A stretch of 64,000 nucleotides of DNA from Enterococcus wangshanyuanii (GCF_002197645.1 NZ_CP021874.1:3410001-3474000), one strand, 5' to 3'. Positions 9,066-17,833 are shown, counted from the first letter of the stretch. Notes: generated by a model not told the origin, from the sequence alone. Made by a program: numbers and translations.

Positions 9066-10721
9066 ATGTCAAAATGGGCGGGTACATTAAGTACAACGGA
9101 ACCATACAATCATTTAAGTGTTATGCAGGTGAGACAAGGCAATGAGAATAGTGAAATATTTGATTTTAAAGTGGTGCGAAATAGTGTGCCATATGATCTC
9201 ACGTGCGCAAGGGTACTTTTTTGTACAAAATTCAAACCACACATTTTAGTTGAAAAAGAAGCAACTGTGTTGAAGCCCAAAGAAGGGCTTTTTCAATTTG
9301 TGATGGATGATGACTGTATGCAAAGGGTTGGTGATCAAGAGGGATACTTCGAAATCTACGAAGACGGCGTTCTGTTAGACACTACCCAAAATTTCGTATA
9401 TACGATTCAATCGTCGATCCTGAAAATGGAAATGAATGGAGAATCCTATATTCAGCGTTTGGAAGACCTGCTAAATCAATTAAATGATTCTTTCGCAAAC
9501 GGAAATGCAGAATTTGAGAAAGAACTTGAATATTGGCGACAATACGTCGCTGACAACAAAGAGCTTTTAGAATCGATCGATCCAGGAGGCGCACTGCTCA
9601 ACCGAATAAACGAGCTGCAGAAGCAACAAGAAGAATTAAACGGCACACTACAAACAAATGCAGCGTTGCAAATCGGAGGGGAAACACCAAGACCTGTTTT
9701 TTCTTCTGCTCTAAATTTGTTGCGACAAAAAATCGATCGAACCAAATTTAATGTACTGCATATGACCGATATTCACACGGACTATGGCCACGGACGGACA
9801 TCATGGAAATACGCTGATATGTTTTGGTCGCATATAACCAACATGCAGTCTTTACAAGACTTAGCGGATGTAGCGATTTACAACGGCGACAATGCAGATT
9901 GTTACATTAAAGATAAAGATATTTCAGAACAACAACAACGGAAATTCGGCATTAAAGCAATACGATCTGCCGCCATTCCAACGTTTGTAAATCTGGGCAA
10001 CCACGACAACGGATCGCCACCGTTTAAACGTGATATCGGTAAAGTCATGCCAGGTGACATTATCACCAACGAAGAGTTCAAAGATTTCTACGAAACGAAA
10101 ACAAAATTGTTTGACGAAGTAAGAAACGGCGATAGCTTGTATTTTTACAAAGACTTCGAAGACAAGAAAATCCGTGTTATCGGTTTGAACACAAACGACA
10201 ATAACCAAAGCGTGTTTAATTCTGATGGAACATACAAATACGGATCGCACGATCATTTCGCTATGCAGCAGGAGCAACTTAAATGGCTGGCGAACGAAGC
10301 GCTAAAAGTACCTAACGATTACCATGTCATCGTATTTGGTCATTGCCCGTTGCATGAAACGATTTTTGACAACAGAGAATGTGCTATAAAAATTCTTGAA
10401 GCCTTTAAGCTCGGAACGACTGTGCCAATCAAAAGCGTTTATCCTGATCATGAGGTCGATTTTACAGCAAGCTTCATTAACCAAGGACCGGGTAACTTAG
10501 TCGGTTATATTTGCGGACATTGGCATGATGAAGGATTTAATCAAATCGGCGAAAGTATCAAATTTACACAAATGCGCTGCTTAAATGGTGGCTTTAGTGA
10601 TCCAGCATTAATTGACACACCTCAAGAAGATTGTTGGTCTGTCTTATCTGTAGATACTGCAGCTAAAAAAGTAGATGTATTTGGTTTCGGTCGGGCAACC
10701 AATCGATCATTTACGTATTAG
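9066..10721 (+). CDS. BppU-type baseplate protein fused to a metallophosphoesterase
   Basis: The ATG at 9066 has GAAAGGA at the right distance; an ATG at 9060 is too close to it. Residues 1-125 match the BppU N-terminal domain that plugs receptor-binding proteins into the baseplate. Residues 125-200 are coiled coil. The rest is a calcineurin-like phosphoesterase with a full metal set: DIH (about 235-237), GDNAD (about 274), GNHD (about 311), GH (about 426) and GHWH (about 484). It most likely hydrolyses a phosphodiester in a host surface polymer, such as teichoic acid or a phosphate-decorated polysaccharide. The substrate is inferred, not seen. Confidence 0.82.
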   Translation: MSKWAGTLSTTEPYNHLSVMQVRQGNENSEIFDFKVVRNSVPYDLTCARVLFCTKFKPHILVEKEATVLKPKEGLFQFVMDDDCMQRVGDQEGYFEIYEDGVLLDTTQNFVYTIQSSILKMEMNGESYIQRLEDLLNQLNDSFANGNAEFEKELEYWRQYVADNKELLESIDPGGALLNRINELQKQQEELNGTLQTNAALQIGGETPRPVFSSALNLLRQKIDRTKFNVLHMTDIHTDYGHGRTSWKYADMFWSHITNMQSLQDLADVAIYNGDNADCYIKDKDISEQQQRKFGIKAIRSAAIPTFVNLGNHDNGSPPFKRDIGKVMPGDIITNEEFKDFYETKTKLFDEVRNGDSLYFYKDFEDKKIRVIGLNTNDNNQSVFNSDGTYKYGSHDHFAMQQEQLKWLANEALKVPNDYHVIVFGHCPLHETIFDNRECAIKILEAFKLGTTVPIKSVYPDHEVDFTASFINQGPGNLVGYICGHWHDEGFNQIGESIKFTQMRCLNGGFSDPALIDTPQEDCWSVLSVDTAAKKVDVFGFGRATNRSFTY

Positions 10722-10735
10722 GGAGGCGATGAAAA

Positions 10736-11488
10736 ATGAAATTTGATATAAAAGAATTGAACCTGCTTCCTACAGTAAAAAAACTAATTCTATTGTTAGA
10801 GAATCACATCGGGTCGAATGAGCTGGAAGCTCACAAGCCGGCGAATGAACATACAAACGGCTTCGCTACGCCGGAAGTGTTCAAAGGGGCTAAAAATATT
10901 AGACTCCAAGGTGCATTAAGGCAATACAATTCTGTTTTTGATATTCCGCCTGGGCTGTATGAGACATACGCCGATTTCAGCGGATTGCCGGGAGGATTGA
11001 GCAATACGGGTGCTTTCATCCATTTAAGAATAGAAGTAGGTGGTGGAGCTAGAAAACAAATATGGTTAACCGAAGGATATGAAGGTCGATTATGGTATTA
11101 CACGATGCACACAGACGGCTCTTCATACAATCCGGAAGGTTGGACATATCTTCCGCGGATTCAGGAAGTTTGGGCTGGCACAGCAAAAAATGCAGGGGAT
11201 ATTATTACACTAAATCAGCACATGACGCATTTTAAAACTATTAGAGTGTGGTATGAGCTTGACGATGGGATATCAAGAATTTGCCAAGAATTCGAATCAA
11301 ATCAATCATTTAACTTGCGTGAGTTTGATGTGTTTAACGGATCAGCTGGAGCTATCCTATTTGAAATCCGCATTACTAGGAATTCGCATACTCAACTAAC
11401 AGTCACACAAAACAAAGGTCTTGATCTTGGGACAATGAAAGATATAACTAGTAATTTGAGAATAAGAAAAATAGAAGGAGTGGCTTAA
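10736..11488 (+). CDS. Phage tail protein with knob-like C-terminal repeats, probable receptor binding
   Basis: A 250-residue protein with GGGAGGCGATGAAAA upstream. A short helical N-terminus (LLPTVKKLILLLENHIG) suggests trimerisation. The middle (GALRQYNSVFDIPPGLYETYADFSG, later WYYTMHTDGSSYNPEGW) resembles pyocin-knob/minor structural domains that read out progress-like WTG repeats. No enzyme motif is evident. It lies between two BppU-type proteins, so a receptor-binding or baseplate accessory role is likely. Confidence 0.55.
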   Translation: MKFDIKELNLLPTVKKLILLLENHIGSNELEAHKPANEHTNGFATPEVFKGAKNIRLQGALRQYNSVFDIPPGLYETYADFSGLPGGLSNTGAFIHLRIEVGGGARKQIWLTEGYEGRLWYYTMHTDGSSYNPEGWTYLPRIQEVWAGTAKNAGDIITLNQHMTHFKTIRVWYELDDGISRICQEFESNQSFNLREFDVFNGSAGAILFEIRITRNSHTQLTVTQNKGLDLGTMKDITSNLRIRKIEGVA

Positions 11489-12835
11489 ATGAGTACAAAC
11501 TACTTTAAACAGGAAATAGTCACTCCGGATGCAGCAATCACCAACGGCGCTCACAAGAGACAAACTCTTGAGAGTGTCGTTTATTCATATGACAACAATG
11601 TATCTAAGCTGATCATTCCGGTTGCGACTCCTAAAATCTTTGAACTAGATTTTGAAGATATCGAAACAATCAAGGTACTTTTAACTGTTACGCAAGATGG
11701 GGTAGTCAAGAAAATTGAAGATACAGCTACCATCGAAGCTAGTCACCGTAGGCGAATATCTTATATCATTACGGATCGATTGAAGGGGTATGCTGGAAGA
11801 GTGATCATGAATGTCTATCTCGATTTAAAGAATGGCCAACAAATCGATTTAGCCGAGTATGGTTTTACAATGGTACGTTCTGCGATCGATCAGGATATCC
11901 CGAAAATAGAGGAATTCTATTTCAAATCATTAGACGATGTGATTATATCTTTACAAATAAAAGTAGATCAAGAACTTGAAAGTCTGACCAATGGACTATC
12001 AGGAGTCAACGAGGGATTGGCAACAGCTGCAGACACGATGAATCAGTTAATGGTAAAGGTAGATGATAATCAACAAAAAATCATTAATCAAGATATTGTG
12101 ACCATTAGTGATCTATCGAGTATTTTTAGCGGTAAGGAAATTCTTATACAAACGGCCGCAAACTTTATCAATAAGGTATCAGCTAGTGTTGTCGAGAATC
12201 CTCATAGAATGTTTTCAAATATGGGGAAAGATACGTTAAATCCTAACCAATTTGATTACGAAATAGGTTCAACATCCTATTCCGATTCAGCAGAGTTAGA
12301 TAATAAAATTTATACAACGGAAACGAAAGTTGCAGATCAAAAAAGACAAGTTTGCAGCAGGTTTGATTTAATCGCAGATATTGAGTATAAGAATCCTGGT
12401 CTATTTGAATCTTTAGGAGCAACAACACTGGCTCAAAAAGTTGTCACTGCAAGAAAGCTAGTCGATGGAACGATTCGACCTGTTGCTTATGTCAGCGGTA
12501 GCGGAGCAAGTTCTACCACACCAGGGACGTCTCGCTACCAAGTTAATTTACAGATATACGGAACGACTTGGCACGGTGGAGCCACAAACACCACGAATAA
12601 GATCGCTATGTTAGAGTATAAAAACCAAACAGGGCAACGAATACAAGACGATGGGTGTGTGTATGTTGTTTTATATGCGCCGCCTAGTGATGGAACTGCA
12701 CCTAGTGTGGTTAATATTGATCAGGTTTATCTTGAATATCGGATCAAATTCAAGATGTCCGATTTGTATGTTAAAAAAAGTGAGTTTGATGCGTTGACCG
12801 CAAGAGTAACGGCGCTAGAAAGTAAGGTGAAGTAA
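11489..12835 (+). CDS. BppU-family baseplate upper protein
   Basis: A 448-residue protein starting one base after the preceding stop, with AGAAGGAGTGG as ribosome-binding site. Residues 1-150 (QEIVTPDAAITNGAHKRQT, LIIPVATPKIFELDFED, AEYGFTMVRSAIDQDIP) form the BppU N-terminal fold. This is followed by a coiled-coil stalk (about 155-215), a jelly-roll-like domain of unknown type, and a short C-terminal coiled coil (SEFDALTARVTALESKVK). It probably forms trimeric fibres that carry host recognition. The C-terminal domain is not one I recognise. Confidence 0.7.
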   Translation: MSTNYFKQEIVTPDAAITNGAHKRQTLESVVYSYDNNVSKLIIPVATPKIFELDFEDIETIKVLLTVTQDGVVKKIEDTATIEASHRRRISYIITDRLKGYAGRVIMNVYLDLKNGQQIDLAEYGFTMVRSAIDQDIPKIEEFYFKSLDDVIISLQIKVDQELESLTNGLSGVNEGLATAADTMNQLMVKVDDNQQKIINQDIVTISDLSSIFSGKEILIQTAANFINKVSASVVENPHRMFSNMGKDTLNPNQFDYEIGSTSYSDSAELDNKIYTTETKVADQKRQVCSRFDLIADIEYKNPGLFESLGATTLAQKVVTARKLVDGTIRPVAYVSGSGASSTTPGTSRYQVNLQIYGTTWHGGATNTTNKIAMLEYKNQTGQRIQDDGCVYVVLYAPPSDGTAPSVVNIDQVYLEYRIKFKMSDLYVKKSEFDALTARVTALESKVK

Positions 12836-12930
12836 TGGAATTTAATAAAGGATTTAGGAATGGTTGCTTGTTGGCCGTTCCTTTTTGGGTACTCATGTTT
12901 ATTGCAGCAAGAATAATTTTTGGAAAGTAG
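12835..12930 (+). CDS. 31-residue phage membrane microprotein upstream of the holin
   Basis: An ATG overlapping the BppU stop (TAATG) with AAGGTGAAG seven bases upstream opens a 31-codon frame ending at 12930. The product has a charged N-terminus (MEFNKGFRNG) and one hydrophobic segment (LLAVPFWVLMFIAAR), then a basic C-terminus. It sits in the lysis module eight bases before the holin gene. It could be an accessory holin or antiholin, but no homology is recognised. Translation is supported by tight coupling on both sides. Confidence 0.55.
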   Translation: MEFNKGFRNGCLLAVPFWVLMFIAARIIFGK

Positions 12931-12938
12931 GAGAAAGA

Positions 12939-13460
12939 ATGAACGAGATTTTAGAATTAGTAAGAGATCAACTTACAAAAATGGGGAGAGATAACAGCTG
13001 GTTCTTTGGCATCATGGGAGCAGCTGTATTGTCTATTCCACAGTGGGTGTTTTCGGATGAGTGGACGGTGTCGCATACGGTATTGATTGGGTTGTTATTA
13101 GCTGTTTTGGTGTTGGACTGGATCACCGGGCGGATGCTAGCCCAACGATCAAATGTTGTTCGTAAAAAGACAGAGGTTGTCATTGATTCACTTATTAGAG
13201 ATGGTCTAATCTTCCTCGTGTGTGGTATTTGCTACTGCATCGATTTTTTGATCGGCACACATTCAGTTATTTTTACAGTTTTTACTGCAGCGTTTATTTA
13301 TCATAATTTTTCTTCCTTTGTTGCAAATGCAACAGTGTTGGGCTGGGAGAAAAACTATCCAATGTGGCTTTTTAATTTGAGTTTGAAGTGGCTGCATGAT
13401 GAAGTGTATGCAAAGATGGACAAATATTTTCCTGATCGAAAGGATGAAAAACATGAGTAA
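12939..13460 (+). CDS. Phage holin (phage_holin_4 type)
   Basis: The ATG at 12939 follows TAGGAGAAAGA, so the protein has 173 residues; a longer frame from a TTG at 12864 would overlap the upstream microgene and is unlikely. Three or four hydrophobic segments are visible (WFFGIMGAAVLSI, VLIGLLLAVLVLDWITG, IFLVCGICYCIDFLIG, and VIFTVFTAAFIYH). The DWITG motif is typical of the TcdE/Cph1-type holin family. It should permeabilise the membrane to release the endolysin encoded two genes downstream. Confidence 0.85.
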   Translation: MNEILELVRDQLTKMGRDNSWFFGIMGAAVLSIPQWVFSDEWTVSHTVLIGLLLAVLVLDWITGRMLAQRSNVVRKKTEVVIDSLIRDGLIFLVCGICYCIDFLIGTHSVIFTVFTAAFIYHNFSSFVANATVLGWEKNYPMWLFNLSLKWLHDEVYAKMDKYFPDRKDEKHE

Positions 13461-13650
13461 AGAAATCGTCAAAAATGAAGTTGTAAAAGTAGTTGCTGAA
13501 ATGGCAAAACGAGAAGTACCAAATGAAGTGAAGAAAAGGACCGCTGTAGCAACAATCAATCGTTTCTTGAATGAGAACAAGGATTTATCTCTGTCTGATA
13601 AAGAAATCGATGATCTGATTGAGGAGGTTGTTTCTGATGGCAGCGAATGA
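13453..13650 (+). CDS. Small helical phage protein in the lysis module
   Basis: The ATG at 13453 overlaps the end of the holin gene and is preceded by GAAAGGATG; the product has 65 residues. It is charged, helical and soluble, with no membrane segment. Lys-rich sequence in the first half becomes Asp/Glu-rich at the C-terminus (SDKEIDDLIEEVVSDGSE). Similar short ORFs often sit between holin and endolysin in Enterococcus phages, but I do not recognise a family. The downstream endolysin start lies inside its last codons, so translation is coupled. Confidence 0.6.
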   Translation: MSKEIVKNEVVKVVAEMAKREVPNEVKKRTAVATINRFLNENKDLSLSDKEIDDLIEEVVSDGSE

Positions 13651-14383
13651 CAAACAACTTGTACTTTGGTTTGATGTTCGAAAAGGAATGTTGACCTATT
13701 CGATGTACGGGTCACGTAATGGAACGGATGGAACTGCAGATTGTTCCGGATCAATCACACAAGCTATTAAGGATGCAGGCGGGAAACCTTATGCGTATTT
13801 GTATAGCACTGTTACACTTGAACCATATCTAAAGGAAAACGACTATGAGCGAATCGCAGTTAACCAGGAATGGAATGCTCAAGTAGGCGACATTGTTATG
13901 ATGAGTTGGGGACGTAGTATGGCTGATAGCGCCGGAGCTGGCGGCCACGTCGGAACAATGAAAAATGCAAATGATTTTATCAGTGTAGACTATTGGACTG
14001 GCGGCCAACAAGGAACTGCAGTATCTGAACATAATATCGATCATTACTTGGCAACTAACCAACCTAGCTATTTTGAAGTATGGCGATTAAAGACAAGTAG
14101 TAGTAGCAACAACAATAATAGTAATGAAAATATAAACACAGAAACACCAACACAAAATTTAGGAGATGACGAAATGTATATTTACGAAGTGACACGAAAA
14201 AATGGTAAAACAGAGATTTGGTTTATGAATGGTTTGACTCGTTGGTATTTACCAACGAATGAAGCAGTAGCAACTGCAGAAGCACAGCTAAAAAAATATG
14301 GACGTTCAACAGCACGTATGCGATTTAATCATGACAACTACCAATTAAAACAATTGGAAAAATCCTCAAAAGAAATCAAATAA
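13637..14383 (+). CDS. Endolysin, Amidase_5-type peptidoglycan hydrolase
   Basis: The ATG at 13637 has a GAGGAGG ribosome-binding site nine bases upstream and gives 248 residues. Residues 8-150 match the bacteriophage peptidoglycan hydrolase (Amidase_5, NlpC/P60-like) family. LTYSMYGSRNGTDGTADCSGS places the catalytic Cys near residue 36 and GGHVG the catalytic His near 104. A Ser/Asn-rich linker follows (residues about 155-180). A short C-terminal domain (MYIYEVTRKNGKTEIWFMNG) probably binds the wall. It has no signal peptide, consistent with holin-dependent release. Confidence 0.85.
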   Translation: MAANDKQLVLWFDVRKGMLTYSMYGSRNGTDGTADCSGSITQAIKDAGGKPYAYLYSTVTLEPYLKENDYERIAVNQEWNAQVGDIVMMSWGRSMADSAGAGGHVGTMKNANDFISVDYWTGGQQGTAVSEHNIDHYLATNQPSYFEVWRLKTSSSSNNNNSNENINTETPTQNLGDDEMYIYEVTRKNGKTEIWFMNGLTRWYLPTNEAVATAEAQLKKYGRSTARMRFNHDNYQLKQLEKSSKEIK

Positions 14384-14491
14384 AGGAATCGATTTCTTGC
14401 AATTTGAATATTAGGGTAGTATATTTAAGTCATACCAACAACAACCCTAACTTAACACTTTTTCATTTTCCCTTTTGGGAATAACTCCTTT

Positions 14492-14524
14492 AACTCCTAT
14501 CTCTCACGAGGTAGGAGTTTTTTG
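14492..14524 (+). terminator. Intrinsic terminator ending the prophage late operon
   Basis: A stem AACTCCTATCTC / GAGGTAGGAGTT with a TCAC loop followed by a T run. It lies about 110 bases after the endolysin and just before the host junction, so it should stop late phage transcription from entering host DNA. Confidence 0.85.
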
Positions 14525-14556
14525 TTTATATAATTATATGTTCTAATTGCTATTAA

Positions 14557-14715
14557 CCAAGTGGTAATCCAGTCCCGTCTGAAAGTGATGTTCATTTTAC
14601 GCAAAGAATGCAGGAATGCGGAAAAATGATGGGAATCGAAGTGCTTGATCATATCATTATCGGAGAACAATCTTACGTCAGTATGAGAGAAGAAAATTTT
14701 TTCGCTGCAGACTAA
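14557..14715 (+). pseudogene. radC: radC 3' remnant, marking the right prophage junction (attR)
   Basis: From 14557 a frame of 52 codons reads PSGNPVPSESD, then MGIEVLDHIIIG and SMREENFFAAD before TAA. This is the C-terminus of RadC, including the Ser/Pro/Asp part of the HxHPSGxxxPSxxD JAMM motif. The codon just before it is TAA where intact radC has the His of the motif, so the remnant begins exactly at the motif. The gene is therefore cut at its active site, and the core CCAAGTGGTAATCC is the likely attachment sequence. The 5' part of radC should lie beyond the left end of the prophage. Confidence 0.85.
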
Positions 14716-14724
14716 TTAGAATTC

Positions 14725-14753
14725 TTGCAAAAATAAAGGTTCGCATGTACAAT
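14725..14753 (+). promoter_or_regulatory. Promoter of the cold-shock gene
   Basis: TTGCAA, 17 bases, then TACAAT. The predicted start near 14760 leaves an untranslated leader of about 100 bases before the ATG at 14862, as is usual for csp genes. Confidence 0.75.
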
Positions 14754-14861
14754 GTATGTGTAATCTTGTTTGGGGCATATAGAAGTTTTTATTAAAAAAC
14801 CCTCTATCGTACACGGGCAATGTTACAATATTTAGTGCTTAAGCACGAGGAGGAACAAAGA

Positions 14862-15062
14862 ATGGAACAAGGAACAGTAAAATGGTTTAATGCAGAAAAA
14901 GGGTTTGGATTTATCTCTCGCGAAGACGGAAGCGACGTATTCGTACACTTCTCAGCTATCCAAGGAGACGGATTCAAAACTTTAGAAGAAGGTCAATCAG
15001 TAAGCTTCGATGTTGAAGATTCAGATCGTGGACCTCAAGCAGTTAACGTAGAAAAAAACTAA
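14862..15062 (+). CDS. Cold-shock protein (CspA family)
   Basis: A 66-residue single cold-shock domain with both RNA-binding motifs, KGFGFI (RNP1) and VFVHFSAI (RNP2). The ATG at 14862 follows CGAGGAGGAAC; a longer frame from 14820 lacks a start signal. The protein binds single-stranded RNA and prevents secondary structure during cold shock and growth-phase changes. It is transcribed alone, between its own promoter and a terminator at 15077-15105, immediately next to the prophage junction. Confidence 0.95.
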   Translation: MEQGTVKWFNAEKGFGFISREDGSDVFVHFSAIQGDGFKTLEEGQSVSFDVEDSDRGPQAVNVEKN

Positions 15063-15076
15063 TTCATCCATTCCAA

Positions 15077-15105
15077 AACATCTGACGAAAGTCGGATGTT
15101 TTTTT
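15077..15105 (+). terminator. Intrinsic terminator of the cold-shock gene
   Basis: Stem AACATCTGAC / GTCGGATGTT with a GAAA tetraloop, followed by a T run. Confidence 0.9.
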
Positions 15106-15162
15106 GTTGTGATTCCCTTGTAAAATATAAAGTCAGAAGTTGTTGGGGATAGAATAAAAATG

Positions 15163-15208
15163 TACAACAAAAAAGGCATCTGTGATTATCCATCCACTAG
15201 ATGCCTTT
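15163..15208 (-). terminator. Terminator of the 49-residue minus-strand gene
   Basis: Arms AAAGGCATCT and AGATGCCTTT (15172-15181 and 15199-15208). On the minus strand the stem is followed by a T-rich tract, so it terminates the gene at 15252-15401. Confidence 0.75.
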
Positions 15209-15251
15209 AGATCGTATTAGAACTTGAATCGCTCATTTAGGTTGTAACTCC

Positions 15252-15401
15252 TTAAATAGATTTTTTCAATTTCTTTACTGCTTGTGTAATTGTGATACCA
15301 TAAGCTACATTTGTTTGGTTATTTGCATCGATAGCCATAAACAAATTCTTCTCTGTATCAAGTGCTACACGGTATTTTAATACTTTATTACCAAATGTCA
15401 T
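15252..15401 (-). CDS. 49-residue protein of unknown function
   Basis: On the minus strand an AAAGGAGAATGAACT ribosome-binding site precedes an ATG at 15401, and the frame ends at 15252 with TAA. The product begins MTFGNKVLKYRVALDTEKN and continues with alternating short strands and a basic helix (TQAVKKLKKSI). A terminator lies 40 bases downstream, so this is a monocistronic gene with good signals. There is no membrane segment or Cys. I do not recognise the family. Confidence 0.7.
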   Translation of the reverse strand: MTFGNKVLKYRVALDTEKNLFMAIDANNQTNVAYGITITQAVKKLKKSI

Positions 15402-15512
15402 AGTTCATTCTCCTTTCGTAATTCTTTGAAAGGCGGCGATATCTGATAACGAAATTCCACGATTACTATATCATGACTTGTCTAAACTGTAAAGAGAAAA
15501 ATTCTAATTTTT

Positions 15513-15541
15513 TTGTTGAAAGCGTTTTTTCGTTGTATAAT
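15513..15541 (+). promoter_or_regulatory. Promoter of the universal stress gene, with a cre-like spacer
   Basis: TTGTTG (15513-15518), 17 bases, TATAAT (15536-15541). The spacer carries TTGAAAGCGTTTTTTC, which resembles the CcpA cre consensus except at its last bases. Catabolite control is possible but weakly supported. Confidence 0.65.
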
Positions 15542-15569
15542 AAAGCTACAACCAAAGGAGGTTTTTATC

Positions 15570-16019
15570 ATGAGCGAATCGTACAAGAATATTTTAGTTG
15601 CTGTAGATGGTTCCGAGCAGGCTGAAAAAGCATTTGAAGAAGCAACCAAGATCGCTAAACGAAACAATGCTGCTTTACATGTTTTATATGTGATTGAAGA
15701 AATGGGCAACTATTTTGGCGAATTAACGATGTCGATGGGTACAGTGATGGAAGAACTGCGGGTAAAAGAAGAAGAAGAAATGAAGAAACGCAAAGATCAG
15801 GCTCTCGATGCTGGTGTAATCAATGTGTTCACGTATGTGATGTATGGATATCCTAAAACATTGATTGCTGATTTTTCAGAATCTGAAGAACCGATTGACT
15901 TAATTGTGATTGGTCGAACTGGGTTGAATGGATTCCAACGAATGATGGTAGGCTCAACAACTTCTTATGTCGTCAATCATACAAAAGCCAACGTACTGGT
16001 GGTCAATCATACAATGTAA
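15570..16019 (+). CDS. Universal stress protein, UspA family
   Basis: The ATG at 15570 follows AAAGGAGG, giving 149 residues. It contains the typical N-terminal ILVAVDGSEQAEKAFEEA strand-helix and the C-terminal nucleotide-binding pattern GRTGLNGFQRMMVGSTTSYVV, matching G-2x-G-9x-G(S/T). The protein is a cytoplasmic Rossmann-like ATP-binding stress protein. It has its own promoter and shares a bidirectional hairpin with rnjA. Confidence 0.92.
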   Translation: MSESYKNILVAVDGSEQAEKAFEEATKIAKRNNAALHVLYVIEEMGNYFGELTMSMGTVMEELRVKEEEEMKKRKDQALDAGVINVFTYVMYGYPKTLIADFSESEEPIDLIVIGRTGLNGFQRMMVGSTTSYVVNHTKANVLVVNHTM

Positions 16020-16106
16020 GTAACTTAAATAAATGAACAATCAGAAAGTTATCTATCTTTTTATAAATATTTGAAGATATAGCAAAAAACTTAAATAAGA
16101 ACAATA

Positions 16107-16148
16107 AAAAAAGGGGCTATTTGGAATAATTCCAGACAGTCCCTTTTT
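16107..16148. terminator. Bidirectional terminator between uspA-like gene and rnjA
   Basis: A long imperfect hairpin with A run on the left and T run on the right (AAAGGGGCTATTTGGAA paired with TTCCAGACAGTCCCTTT). It can stop both converging transcripts. Confidence 0.85.
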
Positions 16149-16161
16149 GTTTTAATAGTGA

Positions 16162-17832
16162 TTATGACGTCATGATCATTGGTAAAATCATTGGATGACG
16201 TTCTGTTTTTTCAAATAAGAATGGCTGTAAAGCAGCTGAAATCGCATCACATAATTTTGCTTCTGTACAGTTTTCATCACGGAGAGCTTCACGAATCGCA
16301 TTAAACAATAAACGCTGACCTTCATGGATCATTTCTCCTGATTCTCTCATATAGACAAAGCCGCGTGATAAAATATCTGGACCAGCTAAAATTTCTTTGT
16401 TTTTGATATCAACTGTGGCAACAGCTAAAACGAGTCCTTCTTCAGAAAGAATACGACGGTCGCGTAAAACGACATTTCCGATGTCTCCCACACCATTCCC
16501 ATCAACATAGACATCATTGGCATTAAAATGACCAGCGATATGGGCATCATCAGCTGTTAAAGCTAAGACGTCGCCATTTTCCATGATAAAGCAATTTTCT
16601 GCGGGAACGCCAACGTCCTGTGCCAGTGAAGCGTGGATTTTCAACATTCTAAATTCACCATGAACGGGAACGAAGTATTTAGGCTTCATCAAACGCAACA
16701 TCAATTTTTGTTCTTCTTGTCCACCGTGACCAGAAGTATGGATATTATTGATTTTACCATGGATCACCTCAGCACCCGCTTCTGAAAGTAGATTGATCAA
16801 GCGGTTAACGCTTGTTGTATTTCCAGGAATTGGAGAGCTTGAGAAAATAACGGTGTCTCCAGGCTGAACAGAGATTTGACGGTGAGTACCGTTAGCGATA
16901 CGACTTAGTGCCGCCATCGGTTCACCTTGAGATCCAGTACATAAAATCATCGTTTCTCCAGCAGGAAGCTGATTTAATTCAGAGGCATCCACGAATGTCC
17001 CTTTAGGCACATTGATATAGCCTAACTGTTCACCATTAACGATCGCATTTTCCATGCTTCGACCAAAGACGGCAATTTTGCGTCCAGTCTTAACAGCAGC
17101 ATCTGCTGCTTGTTGAAGACGGAAAATATTTGAAGCGAAACTGGCAAAAATGATTCGTCCTTCTATTTTTTCAAATATTTTCAAGATAGAAGAGCCAATT
17201 GTTTTTTCTGATTTTGTAAAGGTTGGAATTTCGGCATTTGTACTATCTGACAATAGACATAATACGCCTTCTTCACCTAATTTAGCCATACGGTGCAGAT
17301 TTGCAGGCTCACCGACTGGCGTGAAATCAAACTTGAAATCTCCTGTAGCAACGACATTACCTGATGGTGTTTTAACGACAACACCTAAAGCGTCCGGGAT
17401 ACTGTGCGTTGTACGGAAAAAGCTGATGGATGTTTTACGAAAACGGATGACTGTATCTTCGTTGATCTCATGTAGATCAGCATCTCTTAACAAACCGTGT
17501 TCATCCAATTTATTTGTGATCAAAGCTAAGGCTAATGGACCAGCATAGATTGGGATATTCGCCTGACGCAAAAGAAATGGTACGCCTCCAATGTGATCCT
17601 CATGCCCATGTGTGATGATCAACGCTTTAACTTTATGCAAGTTTTGGACGATATAGCTATAATCTGGAATAACATAATCGATTCCTAATAGATCATCTTC
17701 CGGAAATTTGATACCGGCATCGATAATGATGATCTCATCTTGGAATTGAACCCCATAAGTGTTCTTTCCGATTTCGCCCAATCCGCCGATTGCAAAAACG
17801 CCGGTTTCATTATTTTTAATATTTACTTTCAT
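16162..17832 (-). CDS. rnjA: Ribonuclease J1
   Basis: A 556-residue metallo-beta-lactamase/beta-CASP RNase. The zinc motif HGHEDH lies at residues 75-80, and the C-terminal HTSGHGG and PVHGEFRML motifs are characteristic of RNase J. It combines 5'-3' exonuclease and endonuclease activities in mRNA decay and rRNA processing. It starts one base after the rpoY stop, with GGAG inside the end of rpoY, so the two are translationally linked. The same rpoY-rnjA pair is found in Bacillus. Confidence 0.95.
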   Translation of the reverse strand: MKVNIKNNETGVFAIGGLGEIGKNTYGVQFQDEIIIIDAGIKFPEDDLLGIDYVIPDYSYIVQNLHKVKALIITHGHEDHIGGVPFLLRQANIPIYAGPLALALITNKLDEHGLLRDADLHEINEDTVIRFRKTSISFFRTTHSIPDALGVVVKTPSGNVVATGDFKFDFTPVGEPANLHRMAKLGEEGVLCLLSDSTNAEIPTFTKSEKTIGSSILKIFEKIEGRIIFASFASNIFRLQQAADAAVKTGRKIAVFGRSMENAIVNGEQLGYINVPKGTFVDASELNQLPAGETMILCTGSQGEPMAALSRIANGTHRQISVQPGDTVIFSSSPIPGNTTSVNRLINLLSEAGAEVIHGKINNIHTSGHGGQEEQKLMLRLMKPKYFVPVHGEFRMLKIHASLAQDVGVPAENCFIMENGDVLALTADDAHIAGHFNANDVYVDGNGVGDIGNVVLRDRRILSEEGLVLAVATVDIKNKEILAGPDILSRGFVYMRESGEMIHEGQRLLFNAIREALRDENCTEAKLCDAISAALQPFLFEKTERHPMILPMIMTS

Positions 17833-17833
17833 A

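Noticed and set aside
13263..13754. 163-codon minus-strand frame in the lysis module
   Set aside because: It opposes three well-signalled plus-strand genes and has no start signal.
1..14524. Left prophage end, integrase and early genes
   Set aside because: Not inside the window, so whether the prophage is complete or inducible cannot be judged.
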